A DNA stretch of 64,000 nt from Pseudomonas sp. GGS8. Its GTDB lineage: Bacteria; Pseudomonadota; Gammaproteobacteria; Pseudomonadales; Pseudomonadaceae. A program made the translations under genes and the position numbers. The notes under the pieces were generated by a model. The model saw nothing but the letters and a program-made list of their open reading frames with translations, searched no databases and was not told where the DNA came from. Below, in pieces: positions 1 to 10,500 of this stretch. The first letter of the stretch is position 1. Each line of letters starts with the position of its first letter. The stretch covers positions 5,211,501 through 5,275,500 of the forward strand of contig NZ_JALJWF010000001.1 in NCBI RefSeq assembly GCF_024168645.1, given 5' to 3'.

Positions 1-3
1 TGC

Positions 4-1605
4 TCATGCCAGCCCTCGCCCCGTGTCTGCCACGGACAAGCTGCTTATAAAGGCATCCAGGCTCGGAGCCTTACAGCCAAGACCTTGCAGCCGGTCGATA
101 ACTTCATCCGGGTTGGGCAGCTTGACGATCATTGAGGCTTTTCCACCCAGGCTGTTGAGCGAGTTGCCGACGAACCACACATCGTCGTCCACCACTAGGA
201 AACGATCGTGCAGCCTGGATGCGGAAATCACCCTAATTTCCGGGGACAGTTGCTGGTGCTTGTTAAGGTCGTCGAGACTGCGCTTGAACTCCTCCAGCAA
301 GCCCAGTTTGGTTTCCGTAGGCTTGGGCTTGAATGCAAGCTTCGTCGTCAGCAGGGTTACGCTCACCTCGCTGCCATGGATAGCATAGAGGAACTGCCCC
401 AGTTGTAATGCACCCAGGTAGGGGTCGGCGATCATCACCCTGGAGCGTGCTGCCCGAAGCAGGTCTCGGATAAAGTGCGCCGCCTCGTCTCGCGAGCCTT
501 CGGCGAACCAGCGCTGACCATAATGTTTGGCATCGGCCAGTCTCTCCCTCCTCCTGGTCTCGGCGGCGACGCGCGCCCCCACACCGGGACTCCGGACCTC
601 ACCGATAACTGACTTCGATGCCAGTTCCGACCCCATCGCCGCCTGATATTCCATAATGGGAGAGTCAGGAGAAGCGTCCGAAGGGACGCTGACCCTGCGG
701 CTATTACCCGAGGAGGCACGGATGGAGAGGTTCATCTGACGAAGGAACGGAGCCGTAGGCTGATAGGCGAGGACTCCTTCCCGATCATGGGTCACCACGA
801 AACCGTACTCGCCGGTACAGCTCCCCTTCTCCACCTCAAGGATGCCGTCGGCGGGAACCTGATGGGTCTCGAAGCTGGTGAGCAGCCAGGCCTCCTTGTC
901 GAAAGCAGTGACGCGCACTCCCTCCAGGCTCCGGCCAGGGCGCGGAACGATGCGATAGATGATCCGCTCACCTCGCCCATTCTTGGCCGGCACCATGAAA
1001 TGGTCGATCTGCCGGACCACTGGGTCAGGCGTGATATAGACCGCGCTGCCGAGATACTCCTGATAGTCGTACAGGTCGATGTGCATGCGCCGGGCCACGA
1101 ACGCCTGGGCGCCGGCATCCTCAAGGAGCACATCCAGGCCCGCGCGATCACCGAAGCGCCGGTGGATGCGCCCGGGCACACTGCCTATGAAGGGCGCGGG
1201 TTCGATTGTGCCCTGTCCTGGTCGTGAGAAAAGCTCTTCCCTTATGGGCAGACCGAACACAGGCCAAGGCTGGGCGTCCTCCAATCTTGGCACTCGGATT
1301 AGCACGCCATCCAACTTTATTCGGTCTTTCTTTCGGGTAGGCACCGGCGTAGATCTTTCGCCTTCGTCCAGGGACCTATACCAACTTATGGCGTCCTCTC
1401 TTGATAGGAGGGTCCTGCGAAAGAACAGCCTATCTTCGCCCCCCTTGAGAGTGAAGGGATCAACGCCTGGCATGCTTGTCGGCACAGGCCTGCCTTGGGC
1501 CAATTCGGTGACGGTGGTAAACAGTAGCCTGCCCATCTCTCCTTTTTTCTGCACGATTACCAGCCGAACAACGGCCCACTCCTGACGTTCGTTAGCAGCC
1601 ATCAC
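4..1605 (-). CDS. Phospholipase-D-fold protein with long unknown N-terminal region
   Basis: The 533-aa product has one PLD-type catalytic half-motif near residue 465 (HDRFLVVDD, followed by GNSLN), preceded by an ADPYLG segment typical of the strand before it. Only one HxK/R-x4-D is visible, so a working enzyme would probably dimerise, as single-HKD nucleases do. The first 370 residues match no family I recognise. The start is GTG at 1605 or ATG at 1602; an AGGAG lies 7 nt before the GTG. It is divergent from the helicase at 1967, and helicase plus PLD nuclease pairs are known in several antiphage systems (Mokosh, DISARM). A role as a defence nuclease is inferred. The stop codon lies at the very edge of the window, so a downstream partner may be cut off. 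Confidence 0.75.
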   Translation of the reverse strand: MMAANERQEWAVVRLVIVQKKGEMGRLLFTTVTELAQGRPVPTSMPGVDPFTLKGGEDRLFFRRTLLSREDAISWYRSLDEGERSTPVPTRKKDRIKLDGVLIRVPRLEDAQPWPVFGLPIREELFSRPGQGTIEPAPFIGSVPGRIHRRFGDRAGLDVLLEDAGAQAFVARRMHIDLYDYQEYLGSAVYITPDPVVRQIDHFMVPAKNGRGERIIYRIVPRPGRSLEGVRVTAFDKEAWLLTSFETHQVPADGILEVEKGSCTGEYGFVVTHDREGVLAYQPTAPFLRQMNLSIRASSGNSRRVSVPSDASPDSPIMEYQAAMGSELASKSVIGEVRSPGVGARVAAETRRRERLADAKHYGQRWFAEGSRDEAAHFIRDLLRAARSRVMIADPYLGALQLGQFLYAIHGSEVSVTLLTTKLAFKPKPTETKLGLLEEFKRSLDDLNKHQQLSPEIRVISASRLHDRFLVVDDDVWFVGNSLNSLGGKASMIVKLPNPDEVIDRLQGLGCKAPSLDAFISSLSVADTGRGLA

Positions 1606-1966
1606 ACCCCTGCTCCTGTACTTCTATCCATTGGCCAGCTACACGGCAAGCGCAGTATGCACCAGTTCCCCTCGCTCTCCCAAGCAACAGCCTGAGTGAT
1701 ATCTGGGGCCGCTCTACGGACTGGCGGGTCATAAACCTCTGCGCCAGTCGGTCAAGCTTGGCGCCGAAGTGGGAAGCCGTATGTAGCCTCCGTGAGAAGC
1801 AGGAATGAGCTCTGGCTTCTACTCTCCGCGCGCTTGCAATCGTGCACTTTACGGTCATTTGGCAACAGGATACTGTTCGTCATGGCATTTTGATACTTAT
1901 GCAAGCTAACGCGGTGCTTTAGCTGACCCGAGGTATTACGAATACGCACTACCTCGACATGGATGG
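1606..1966. other. Intergenic region between divergent genes
   Basis: This 361-bp stretch separates the 5' ends of the PLD protein and the helicase, so it must hold both promoters. It is AT-richer towards the helicase side. No clear operator, RNA gene or convincing small ORF is seen. Confidence 0.4.
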
Positions 1967-4900
1967 ATGAACGGTATGAACATTCTCGAATATTTGGATT
2001 TAGTAAAAGAAAAACTACGAAATTGCCAACTCGGCGCGGTGCGACGTTTCGTGACGTATGCCGAGGAAATCAACGAAACCGATAAGGCCTTCCTAATAAA
2101 CCTGCCTACCGGTGCGGGAAAAACGGGTGTCATCTCGCTGATATCCCATCTCTCGAACGCAGCCAAGGTCCTTGTTATATGTCACCGCAAAGCTGTAAAG
2201 GATCAGCTTTTTCGAGAAGTTTCAAAAAAATTCTTTCGCATTACCATGAATGATGCGGACTTTAATTTGAAGAAAACTTTCAGGGATTTTGATTTCGATC
2301 AGGGTGATGGTATCTATATAACCAGCTTCCAGAAATTAACATTTCTCGGAAATGAAGAACTTGGGAGAGTTCAGCAGGATTTCGATTTAATTATCGTTGA
2401 TGAAGGCCATTCTGAACCATCACCCGTTTGGCGAGAAATAATTCGGCAGTCTACCGCTATGAAGGTAGTGGTTACTGCGACCCCTTATAGGAATGACCTG
2501 TTTGAATTGAACGTGAGTACAGACCACTTCTATGTTTTTACATTCAAAGATGCTGTAGCCGATGGGGTAATTTCGGAACCTTTTTATGAGCAGGTTGCCG
2601 ATGAGGCGAGAATGCTCGCGAAGATTACAGACTACTTAAAGGCCGACGAAAGCGTAAAATGTATCATTAAGTGTAAGAGTCTTGAAGAAATTGAGAGATA
2701 TCACGATCTGATAGCTCCACATTTTTGCACCGTAAGTGTTCATGAGCGACTGGAAAATAAGGACGAGGAAAATAAATTTAAGCGAGTTGGACGAGCGCTT
2801 AAGGTTGAGGGCCTCAGGGTAATCATCCACCAGCATAAACTTGACGAAGGCATAGATATTCCCGAAGCCAAACTGTTGGTCTTGACCTACGAGTTGGGTA
2901 GTGGGCGAGAACTGGTTCAGGCTGTCGGCCGGATCGTCCGACGTTATGGGGAAGCGCGTCCCTTGGTGTTGGATCTTAGCCGGGGGGCGAATGAGGGGAT
3001 GTGGGATGGCTACCAAAAATTTGACTATTATCTCGCCAGTGGAGGAGCGTCAGAGTTCGTAAAGTCTCTCAGTACAAGTTACCTCATTGAGTCCTTCCTC
3101 GATAGCTTCCCCAAGTACAGCTATTTCGATGGCAAGTTCAAGGAGCGAGTGGATCTCAACGAGCTAATTCCCGAGGACGACATCAAAATCCCTCATGCCT
3201 CGGTGTGCTTCGTGCAAAAGGAGGAAGAGTTCTCCTTGCCCCTACTGATGGATCGCCTCTATTGGGAGCTTCATGGCTCCGGGGCTTTGGTCAAGAGCTA
3301 TGAAGAGGTCCTCGATCTAAAAGTGATGGTCTACGTGTCGTTTAACAGCTCGAAATTCTTCTCCAACAAGCTGTTCTTTGAGCCAAAGCTCCATGTAATT
3401 GTCGTAAAGGAGATGGACTCAGGTGTAGCAATCTTCGATAGCGGCGGTGGGCGATACTACAACCAGGAGCAATATCGGCTTCGTAATGCCATCCATATCG
3501 ACAAGCTCACTGCATTGGCCGCGAGAACTGCAATTCATCAGGTCAAGGAGACTCACGCCCGAGCCATTGGCCAAGCTGTACGACGTCCTGAGTCTGTGGC
3601 GTTGAAGGGGCAGAACCTAGATGGAAGTCGTAGTAATCAGAGCAATTCCAGATACGCCTTAACGATGGTAAAGGTCGACAACATTGGCCTGGACGGCAGG
3701 AAAGACAGCAGCTACTACATTGGCGCCAGATCAGGCCGAGTGGTCGATCAGAAGGAATCGAACTTTACGTTGCATGATCTTTCTCAATGGATCGACGTGG
3801 TTAGCGAATGCATCGAGGCGGGAGGTAATGCTGGACGGCTGATCAAGTCCTACGCGCAGCCGATAGCCGAAAGGCCTGACTCGCAGATTCTATCTGTATT
3901 GCTGGATTTCACTGAACTCGACGGACCAACGCAGATTGGCCTAGGCAAGATCCATGCTGAGTTTCTTTACTTAGATTTCAATGACGGTATCCGCTTCGAT
4001 GCCCAAGGTGAGCCAGTGGAACTGGCTTTGTCGTACTTGGACGATGTTTCACGTTTCGAAGCCCAGCTCGCTGGTGTCTCTGCCGGAAGGGCTGATCATG
4101 AATGGGTAGTAGAGTATCTAAATTTTGGTTCTCGACTGAAAGTTCTGTATGAGGATGGGGTCACCTATCTAGGTGGAACTTTCTACCGATTGGCACTTCC
4201 TTATGAGCGAGGCGTTGAGGCCGAACAAAGCTATGCGGGTGCCGCGCTGTTCCCAGTTCCAGAGATGCGGAGCCGCAATCTAAGGGAGAAAGGCCATGTC
4301 CGAAAACACAAATACTTCCGGACCACCAACGACAGCTTTGACACGGACTCGATTTTTTACCTGCTCGACCGACTGAAGGGGTACGGAAACTCAGCGACTC
4401 CACACGGGGAGTTAGGGCCTTTCGCCAAGTTTATACCGGGGTGTGATCTCGTGCTGTGCTGCGATATGAGTGTAGAACCGGCTGATTTCATCTTGTCATC
4501 TCCCGAGAGGCTATGTTTCGTTCATGTCAAGTGTGGTAAAGCCCTCAATCCGAAATCATCGGCGGGCGCTCTCGCTGAGGTGGGCAGCCAAGCGATCAAA
4601 AATATTCATATGCTCGTTTCTAATAACAGGAACATAAGGCCTGGAAACTTCAATACTTGGAATGGACGCTGGCCCTCCAACGATGCAACTTATCCGCTCG
4701 GGACACGTTATCGGTTATTCGACGGTCAGATTAATCATCCAATAGTGCCAGACGGCTCTCTTTCTGAGCGGGTTTGGGATCTCATTTGCGAGCGAAGAAA
4801 ATCAATGAGGTGTAAAAAAGAGATCTGGATCGTAAGCGGAAATGCATTTTCTAGTGACCACTTCATCAAGAGTATGGGAAACCCGCTCAAGTCATCGCCT

Positions 4901-4990
4901 GAGAGTGTTCAGGCCTTTCAGCTAATTGAGGATTGGCTGAGCACTGCGGATGAATTAGATGTGGATTTGAGAATCTTTACTTCGCCCTGA
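1967..4990 (+). CDS. SF2 DEAH-like helicase with C-terminal nuclease-like segment
   Basis: The 1007-aa protein shows Walker A LPTGAGKT (46-53), a DEGH box (145-148), TATPYR (170-175) and motif VI QAVGRIVR (318-325), so the first about 350 residues form an SF2 helicase. Residues 350-820 are unassigned. Near 824-852, CDLVLCCDMS...VEPADF... ending in VHVKCG resembles a PD-(D/E)xK nuclease core in which the usual E/Q before xK is histidine. An ATP-driven DNA translocase with a nuclease is a common antiphage design. It is monocistronic and divergent from the PLD gene; whether they form one system is inference. ATG at 1967 or 1976 are both possible starts. Confidence 0.8.
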   Translation: MNGMNILEYLDLVKEKLRNCQLGAVRRFVTYAEEINETDKAFLINLPTGAGKTGVISLISHLSNAAKVLVICHRKAVKDQLFREVSKKFFRITMNDADFNLKKTFRDFDFDQGDGIYITSFQKLTFLGNEELGRVQQDFDLIIVDEGHSEPSPVWREIIRQSTAMKVVVTATPYRNDLFELNVSTDHFYVFTFKDAVADGVISEPFYEQVADEARMLAKITDYLKADESVKCIIKCKSLEEIERYHDLIAPHFCTVSVHERLENKDEENKFKRVGRALKVEGLRVIIHQHKLDEGIDIPEAKLLVLTYELGSGRELVQAVGRIVRRYGEARPLVLDLSRGANEGMWDGYQKFDYYLASGGASEFVKSLSTSYLIESFLDSFPKYSYFDGKFKERVDLNELIPEDDIKIPHASVCFVQKEEEFSLPLLMDRLYWELHGSGALVKSYEEVLDLKVMVYVSFNSSKFFSNKLFFEPKLHVIVVKEMDSGVAIFDSGGGRYYNQEQYRLRNAIHIDKLTALAARTAIHQVKETHARAIGQAVRRPESVALKGQNLDGSRSNQSNSRYALTMVKVDNIGLDGRKDSSYYIGARSGRVVDQKESNFTLHDLSQWIDVVSECIEAGGNAGRLIKSYAQPIAERPDSQILSVLLDFTELDGPTQIGLGKIHAEFLYLDFNDGIRFDAQGEPVELALSYLDDVSRFEAQLAGVSAGRADHEWVVEYLNFGSRLKVLYEDGVTYLGGTFYRLALPYERGVEAEQSYAGAALFPVPEMRSRNLREKGHVRKHKYFRTTNDSFDTDSIFYLLDRLKGYGNSATPHGELGPFAKFIPGCDLVLCCDMSVEPADFILSSPERLCFVHVKCGKALNPKSSAGALAEVGSQAIKNIHMLVSNNRNIRPGNFNTWNGRWPSNDATYPLGTRYRLFDGQINHPIVPDGSLSERVWDLICERRKSMRCKKEIWIVSGNAFSSDHFIKSMGNPLKSSPESVQAFQLIEDWLSTADELDVDLRIFTSP

Positions 4991-5054
4991 GGAGGCTGAG
5001 CTAGAGTAACGGCGCACAGATAACGTCACAAACGTACCACCACGAGGAGTCAGC

Positions 5055-5171
5055 ATGCAGGACAGCTGTTCGATCATCGAGCATCGGCATTGTTGCGTTA
5101 TGAGCCGCAGCCATGGCATCCGGGATGCCGGTGACATGATGGCAACTTGGGCAATGAGCCAATCGCAGTAA
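5055..5171 (+). CDS. Possible 38-aa small ORF
   Basis: It lies in the 375-bp gap after the helicase. A 38-codon frame starts at ATG 5055 with AGGAG six bases upstream and ends at TAA. The product is Cys/His/Met-rich and unrecognised. The good ribosome site is the only support; chance is a real alternative. Nothing else is seen between 4991 and 5365 apart from the AT-rich lead into the next gene. Confidence 0.2.
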   Translation: MQDSCSIIEHRHCCVMSRSHGIRDAGDMMATWAMSQSQ

Positions 5172-5365
5172 TCAATCTATCAAGCCACTTGAACCCACTT
5201 GCGCGCTCTTTTGAAGGAATCATATGAGCTCTCTTTCTTATCTGGAAGTCTATGATCTCGCTGTGACGTCATCGGGATGATCATGGATGACCTTTCTGTC
5301 GGAATACCCCCGACGCAAATCAGCTACGCTAGAATCACCTATCTAAAATTTTCAGGAGCGAATGC

Positions 5366-5995
5366 ATGGTGAAGACCTACAAGCGGATGCTTCCAGTCCT
5401 TTTCACGGTTCTATGCTCACTATCCGCAGCAGCAGAACCTCGCGGAGGATCCGAACCAAATGGTTGCGGATCGGGGTGGAATCGAGCATTCGTGCCTGAC
5501 TCGATTAAGGGTGTTTGTGAGATGAAAGCGTCATGCGATGCACACGACACCTGTTATTCAAAGTGTGAACAATCATTAGAGGGAGAATGCGAGTACCGAA
5601 GGTGTAGGGTTGGCGGAGACATCTATGATACTGCAGCGTGTAGAACCGTTAAATTTGGAAGGCTCCTAGGGGCAGCACAAGTACGCCGTAATGATTGCGA
5701 TCTAGTACTGCAAAATGACATAGTCAATTCAAATGCGCCGAGAGTATGCGGCGTAGTAGCAATACTTTATCGACGAGCCGTGAACTTCCTTGCTGATGGT
5801 GCATTCGTTGGAGCAACTCCCGTATACACTATCGCAGATAAGACCAAGTACAATAAAGCCTTAGAGGATTTCCTAAGTCAAGGTACCGACGAACAGTTCA
5901 ATAATTTCATAAAATCTGAGCAATCCAAAAAACCAGACATAGATCTCCTCCGCCCCGTGACTTTTGACAAAACTTCCGGATTGATTAATAAATGA
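5366..5995 (+). CDS. Secreted phospholipase A2-like protein
   Basis: The 209-aa product has a Sec signal peptide with probable cleavage after AAA at about 23. GCGSG (33-37) resembles the glycine-rich calcium loop and CDAHDTCY (57-64) is the phospholipase A2 catalytic signature with the His-Asp pair at 60-61. The first half is cysteine-rich, consistent with disulfides in an exported enzyme. It would hydrolyse the sn-2 ester of phospholipids outside the cytoplasm. The stop overlaps the next start (ATGA), so it is translationally coupled to an exported metallopeptidase. Both genes are visibly more AT-rich than their neighbours, suggesting separate acquisition. The family call is good; the target (host, competitor or self membrane) is unknown. 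Confidence 0.72.
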   Translation: MVKTYKRMLPVLFTVLCSLSAAAEPRGGSEPNGCGSGWNRAFVPDSIKGVCEMKASCDAHDTCYSKCEQSLEGECEYRRCRVGGDIYDTAACRTVKFGRLLGAAQVRRNDCDLVLQNDIVNSNAPRVCGVVAILYRRAVNFLADGAFVGATPVYTIADKTKYNKALEDFLSQGTDEQFNNFIKSEQSKKPDIDLLRPVTFDKTSGLINK

Positions 5996-6933
5996 ACAAT
6001 AATCGACTTGGGAAATATTTTCTATGGATCTTGATATTCTCCTGTGGATCAACTCAGGCGCTTGAAGGCAACCTAAGCAATATAGCGCCCGAAGAAGAGG
6101 AACAAGCTATATCTGACGCGGGACAGAATACCCTAAATGCCCTCATGAAAGAATTCAAACCAGACATCATCAATCTTGCCCCTGAACTCTATATCGACGA
6201 ACATGTAATAGTCACACCAAACTCAGACTACAATGCATTTGCGGACATTCCAAAAAAGAAAATAATCATACCTTTCTCATTCGTGGAAGAAATATATTTA
6301 CAAGCGCAAGCGTTATTCCAAATAACCGACGAACACAGAGACTTGGCAGACTTCCAGCGATACTTGCAATATATGGCTCAAGCCTACAACGACAAACTTC
6401 ATGGAAAATCTCAACCTGTTAAGTCATACTGGTTCTGGGCCAACATAAATCCTCCATGCTGCGACAATGCAGAGCAACAAAAAAAATCGCTCTCACGCAT
6501 CAGTTCTTTCATGTACGAAAGCTTGGCATTTCCGCTAGCCCATGAAATAGGCCATATCGCTTTTGGCCATAAGGCACCTAACGACATCACCCCTAGCGTA
6601 TCACGAGAGCAAGAGCTAGAAGCCGATGGCTTTGCATTATATTTATTAGACAAACACAAAATCGATGTAGATCCTTTCTTCCAATCTGGCTTTTTTAGAT
6701 TTGCCTTAATAGAGGCTAATGGCTCGACTGATCTTAGCGAAAACAGCACGCACCCTTCTGCCGCTTGCAGATATGAAAGACTAGTTCGTCCAATATTCAA
6801 GAGAATCTCAAACAGCCCCGAGCAGAAGGAAACCTTCAACCAGAATAGCAAGATGCAATTCAATGAAGCCATCAAATACTTCAAGAAGGTAAGAACCAAT
6901 TGCGAAAAAAACAACCTTTATGTTCCCGCGTAG
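5992..6933 (+). CDS. Exported M48-like zinc metallopeptidase
   Basis: The 313-aa product begins with a signal peptide ending near TQA (23). HEIGH (184-188) supplies two zinc ligands and the catalytic Glu, and ELEADGFAL (208-216) matches the ExxAD helix giving the third ligand in M48/gluzincin peptidases. No further membrane segment is clear, so it is probably periplasmic or membrane-tethered. It overlaps the PLA2-like gene by 4 bp, so the two are probably made together. It might process or cope with the phospholipase, or act in envelope quality control; that is inference. It is AT-rich relative to the island. Confidence 0.7.
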   Translation: MNNNRLGKYFLWILIFSCGSTQALEGNLSNIAPEEEEQAISDAGQNTLNALMKEFKPDIINLAPELYIDEHVIVTPNSDYNAFADIPKKKIIIPFSFVEEIYLQAQALFQITDEHRDLADFQRYLQYMAQAYNDKLHGKSQPVKSYWFWANINPPCCDNAEQQKKSLSRISSFMYESLAFPLAHEIGHIAFGHKAPNDITPSVSREQELEADGFALYLLDKHKIDVDPFFQSGFFRFALIEANGSTDLSENSTHPSAACRYERLVRPIFKRISNSPEQKETFNQNSKMQFNEAIKYFKKVRTNCEKNNLYVPA

Positions 6934-7547
6934 CTATCGGGGATGCACAGAAATCAAAAACGCCACTAACTAAGCTCTAACCGAGGAGTTTCTTTAGCTC
7001 AAGTTTCCGTAACTGACCATCTCTAAATAAACTTAACGGCGATCGCGGATGCGGACCAGCAGTAATCTCGCCGGGCGGAAACGGCGAAGGTTTGATGGGC
7101 CATGCGCGCGCCATTGCTGAGCACGATTCAGCCAAGGATGAGTAGCCCGTCTCTTACGGAAAGCTTGGAAATGAAGGAACTAGGTTCAGGAGCATACCAA
7201 AAACGCTGCACACGATGGGAAAGCGATTCCACGCCATCCTGACGATTACGTTGAGTTGCCCCTCGAGATACTGGATGGCGATCTCATGATCGGGCTATTC
7301 GGGCAGCTCCACTACGAGCGAGCTGGCTGAAAATGCAGATCAAGGAGTGGGATGAATCGGATGGTCATAATGAGCCTAAAGTACGGATTCGATGTGTAGC
7401 CGACTGCCCTGCTGCTTCAGAAGTGCCCTTAGCCTCCAAGAACCCGGGCTCTCCCCCCCTGCAAATGGTAGAGAGAAACTCTGCCAAGGTGCGGCCTAGG
7501 CGTTTATGTAGAGTTTACAAAAACTCCGCCTGCACTCACCACCGCCC
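6934..7547. other. Gene-free stretch with a possible gene remnant
   Basis: No intact gene is seen in 614 bp. On the plus strand, 7184-7330 is a 48-codon open frame without a start that reads like the end of a real protein (…RHPDDYVELPLEILDG…, stop TGA at 7328), bounded upstream by TAG at 7181. I take it as a decayed gene tail with low confidence. The reading frame at 7333-7551 looks random. Confidence 0.3.
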
Positions 7548-10500
7548 CTAACGAATGCATTGAACATCAATGTTATCCAATTGAAATGCAGCACGTTCCA
7601 TAAGCGCTAAACGAATTCCTAGAATTTCATACGTCAGATCTGACATCGTCCCACGCAGGCTGGCCGCCAAATCGGACGCCACTGTTTCGCTCTCTTCATT
7701 TTCTAATTCTTTTTGGAAGCGACTGAATCCACGACTGAGAGAACTTGCCACGTCGATAAGTACATCATCTGCAGAACCTTCTAGCTTCGTCGCTATGCAC
7801 TCCATGCTGCGTCTGCATCGCTCGATCATGTTGGTTACAAACTCAAGCTCTTTGGCATTCATCTCACGTCCTGATTCTGCGCAAGCTGCCGACATAGCAC
7901 CGATGGCCTCCCACGCCTCATCGTAGAGCCTTAAGTCTGCATCGATTATCAGAGGGTACGGTACGCTATCTTTCCATTTGTCAGCGAAGGTAGCGTCGGG
8001 AAGTAACGAAATTATGAAGGTCATGCCCATAGGAGCTAAGCGTCCATTTATTACCGCTCCGTAGCTAACGGTTGCGTGAGGCGATAGTGCAGCTGCCACT
8101 GTGGAGAAAGACTCCTCTGTGGTTAACCAATCAAAAAGCACCTCAACCTTCAAGAGAACGGCAAACTCAGCATCCGGCCATTGAGCACCACGGCTCTCGG
8201 GCTGACTACGCGAATACACTTCAACGTCCAACCCTTTGTCCACCATAGCGAGCCGTATCTGTTCTCGGCGAGCGGATGTCAATGAATCAGCCCTTTGAAA
8301 CGCATCATTCGCAGCGCGATGTAGAACTGAGTGCCGACGACTCATGGTACGAAAGCGGCTTGCAGAAACACGGCGCTGATCCGGATTCATAGCAGCGTCG
8401 GCAAGTACCGCGCGTATCTGCCGAAGCGTCTCGGCTATTTGAAACAACATTTCAAGGGGGGGCTCGCTGGTCATGCGCCATAACTCTGGGCGATGTAATA
8501 ACTCCGCGTCGCGCACCAAGCCAGCTGTCCGGGCAGCCATTAGGTTCGGCTTTTCCGAAACTCCATCAGTCAGTTCAGTCATCAGTCGTTGCAGACCTGT
8601 AACAAAGTCATGAAGTTTGTCACCATCATTCGACTTACCTGGTGATATAGGCCCGGAGATTGACTCACTAATACTCGGAGGTTGAATGAACGTTGTTAGC
8701 CAATCCCGAATCTGCAGAAGCATTTTCCACTTCGCTCCTGGGGTTTCCATCCGACAGTAGAAATCCCCCGCCTCCCTCAGCTTTACTCCAAGTTCATTGA
8801 TTGCAACGGCTAAGTCTGTTGTGCGTTGGGTCTCGGTGGGAGCAGCTACCAATCGGTTGATCGCTCGAATTTGAGCCTGGTTCCAGGCAATTCGTATCGG
8901 AGCTATGACGGCATGGCGCGGCATTCGTTTGGTGTTCTGAGAGTGCGCTCCATACCCAACGGGATGGCCGTCGCAGAAGATCGCGTCTGAAATGAGGAGC
9001 TCGGCATCAGGTACCACAGCGCTCATGGCCGTGCATAAACGTACGACCTCCTCATTCAGATCTGACTGAACCTCAGAATGAACGAAACGAACGTACCCAG
9101 TCACACTGAGCTTGCCATCAGACTCTCCGATTTCAGGGCAAGTTACCCAAGGTGTCTCACTGTACAAGCGATTTATTAGAGCAGACGTGCCTCCGCACAT
9201 CTCAATGACAGCTCGTGCAGCATCTAAATCTACTTCTCTTAAAGTGATTAGAAGAGCTAGAAGGTCTTCCAAGGGGGTATTAGTCAAGTCTCCACTTGGA
9301 ATGCACTTGGTAGACGGCGGTGATTTGCAACCGACAATTGGTAATAAGGTCGCTGCCAGCTCGGCCGCCTCGCTAACACTCAATTGGGCAGGCCAAGCGC
9401 TTGCTGCCATCTTGATCAAAGAATTACGAAGATCTGCAACATCGACTTTCGAGAAGGAGGCATGCGCTAACTTCGGTTTGGCGAACAACGGTTCGTCGCC
9501 GAAATCCATGCTCGCGAGAGTAAGCATAAAAGTGAAACCGCTTAAGCGGTCCTCAATATCTACTGAACGTGAAATTTCCAGCCATTTTTCTGCAATTCGA
9601 TCCGCGGTTGCGAGTCCTAGGCCATGAAGAATTGGCGCCCAGCACCGCCCGTCTTCTGACTTCAGCCGAGCTACGAGCCCCGCCAACATGGCTCCTTCCT
9701 CTTCAGGCCATCGTCGCAGCACCCGAACGATGAACGCCGCGAAAGTATCGCTCGCAAGGGTTTCAGCTGCCGCTGTGACTGCCCGACTTCTAGCTTCACC
9801 AAGAAGCTCACGGATGGCTACGTCAAGATATGTCGAGCGGATCTCGTGCAGCCCCATGAGTGCACCATCAGGCCTGGCACGCACCGCATGCTCATCGACC
9901 AGTCGCTTGAGCAACTTTGCAAAGCGAGGCTCATCCATTCCAGAAAGTATTCGAAGCCGGACTGGGTCTACAGCTGCCCCTTGAGCAGCAGCGAAGGAAA
10001 TGGTCCTTAGAATCATCAGCTCATCACCCCGGTCTTCAGCAAGACGACGAAGCACCTGCTCACGAATCGTTTCCTCAAGGCGCTCCCCGGCAGTTAGCAA
10101 ATGGGTGTACTCGAGAAGCAAACCGTTACTTAGCTCAAATGGTTCTTGCCAGTGACTGAAAACCACTGAGGCGGACGTTTGCAGAGCTTTCCAGATTCCG
10201 TATGCCAGACTCTCATCTAGCTTGGGGCGGATCGTCGGTGTACGAGCTGCGGATGACAGGAGAAAGATGTCCTCTTCTCTCACCGTACCAATGGCAAGCA
10301 GACCTGCTTGGGCCTCTACCTCCCGAACCAACCCATCCCATCCAGCGGTCTCCTGACGGCCCACATCGTCAACGACGAAACCGACGGGGCGCTCAGAACT
10401 CGCTTCTAGTAGTTTGGCGAGCTGAACGAGCTTTGCTACATCGGCGACCTGCAGCTCCCGAATGCGGTACCAACGCACGGCATGACGTGTATGGTGAGCC

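Noticed and set aside
1592..1858. 88-aa minus-strand ORF ahead of the PLD gene
   Set aside because: It overlaps the PLD start, has no ribosome site and reads as random.
7333..7551. 72-aa ORF after the M48 gene
   Set aside because: No ribosome site or familiar sequence; it ends on the border of the opposite gene.
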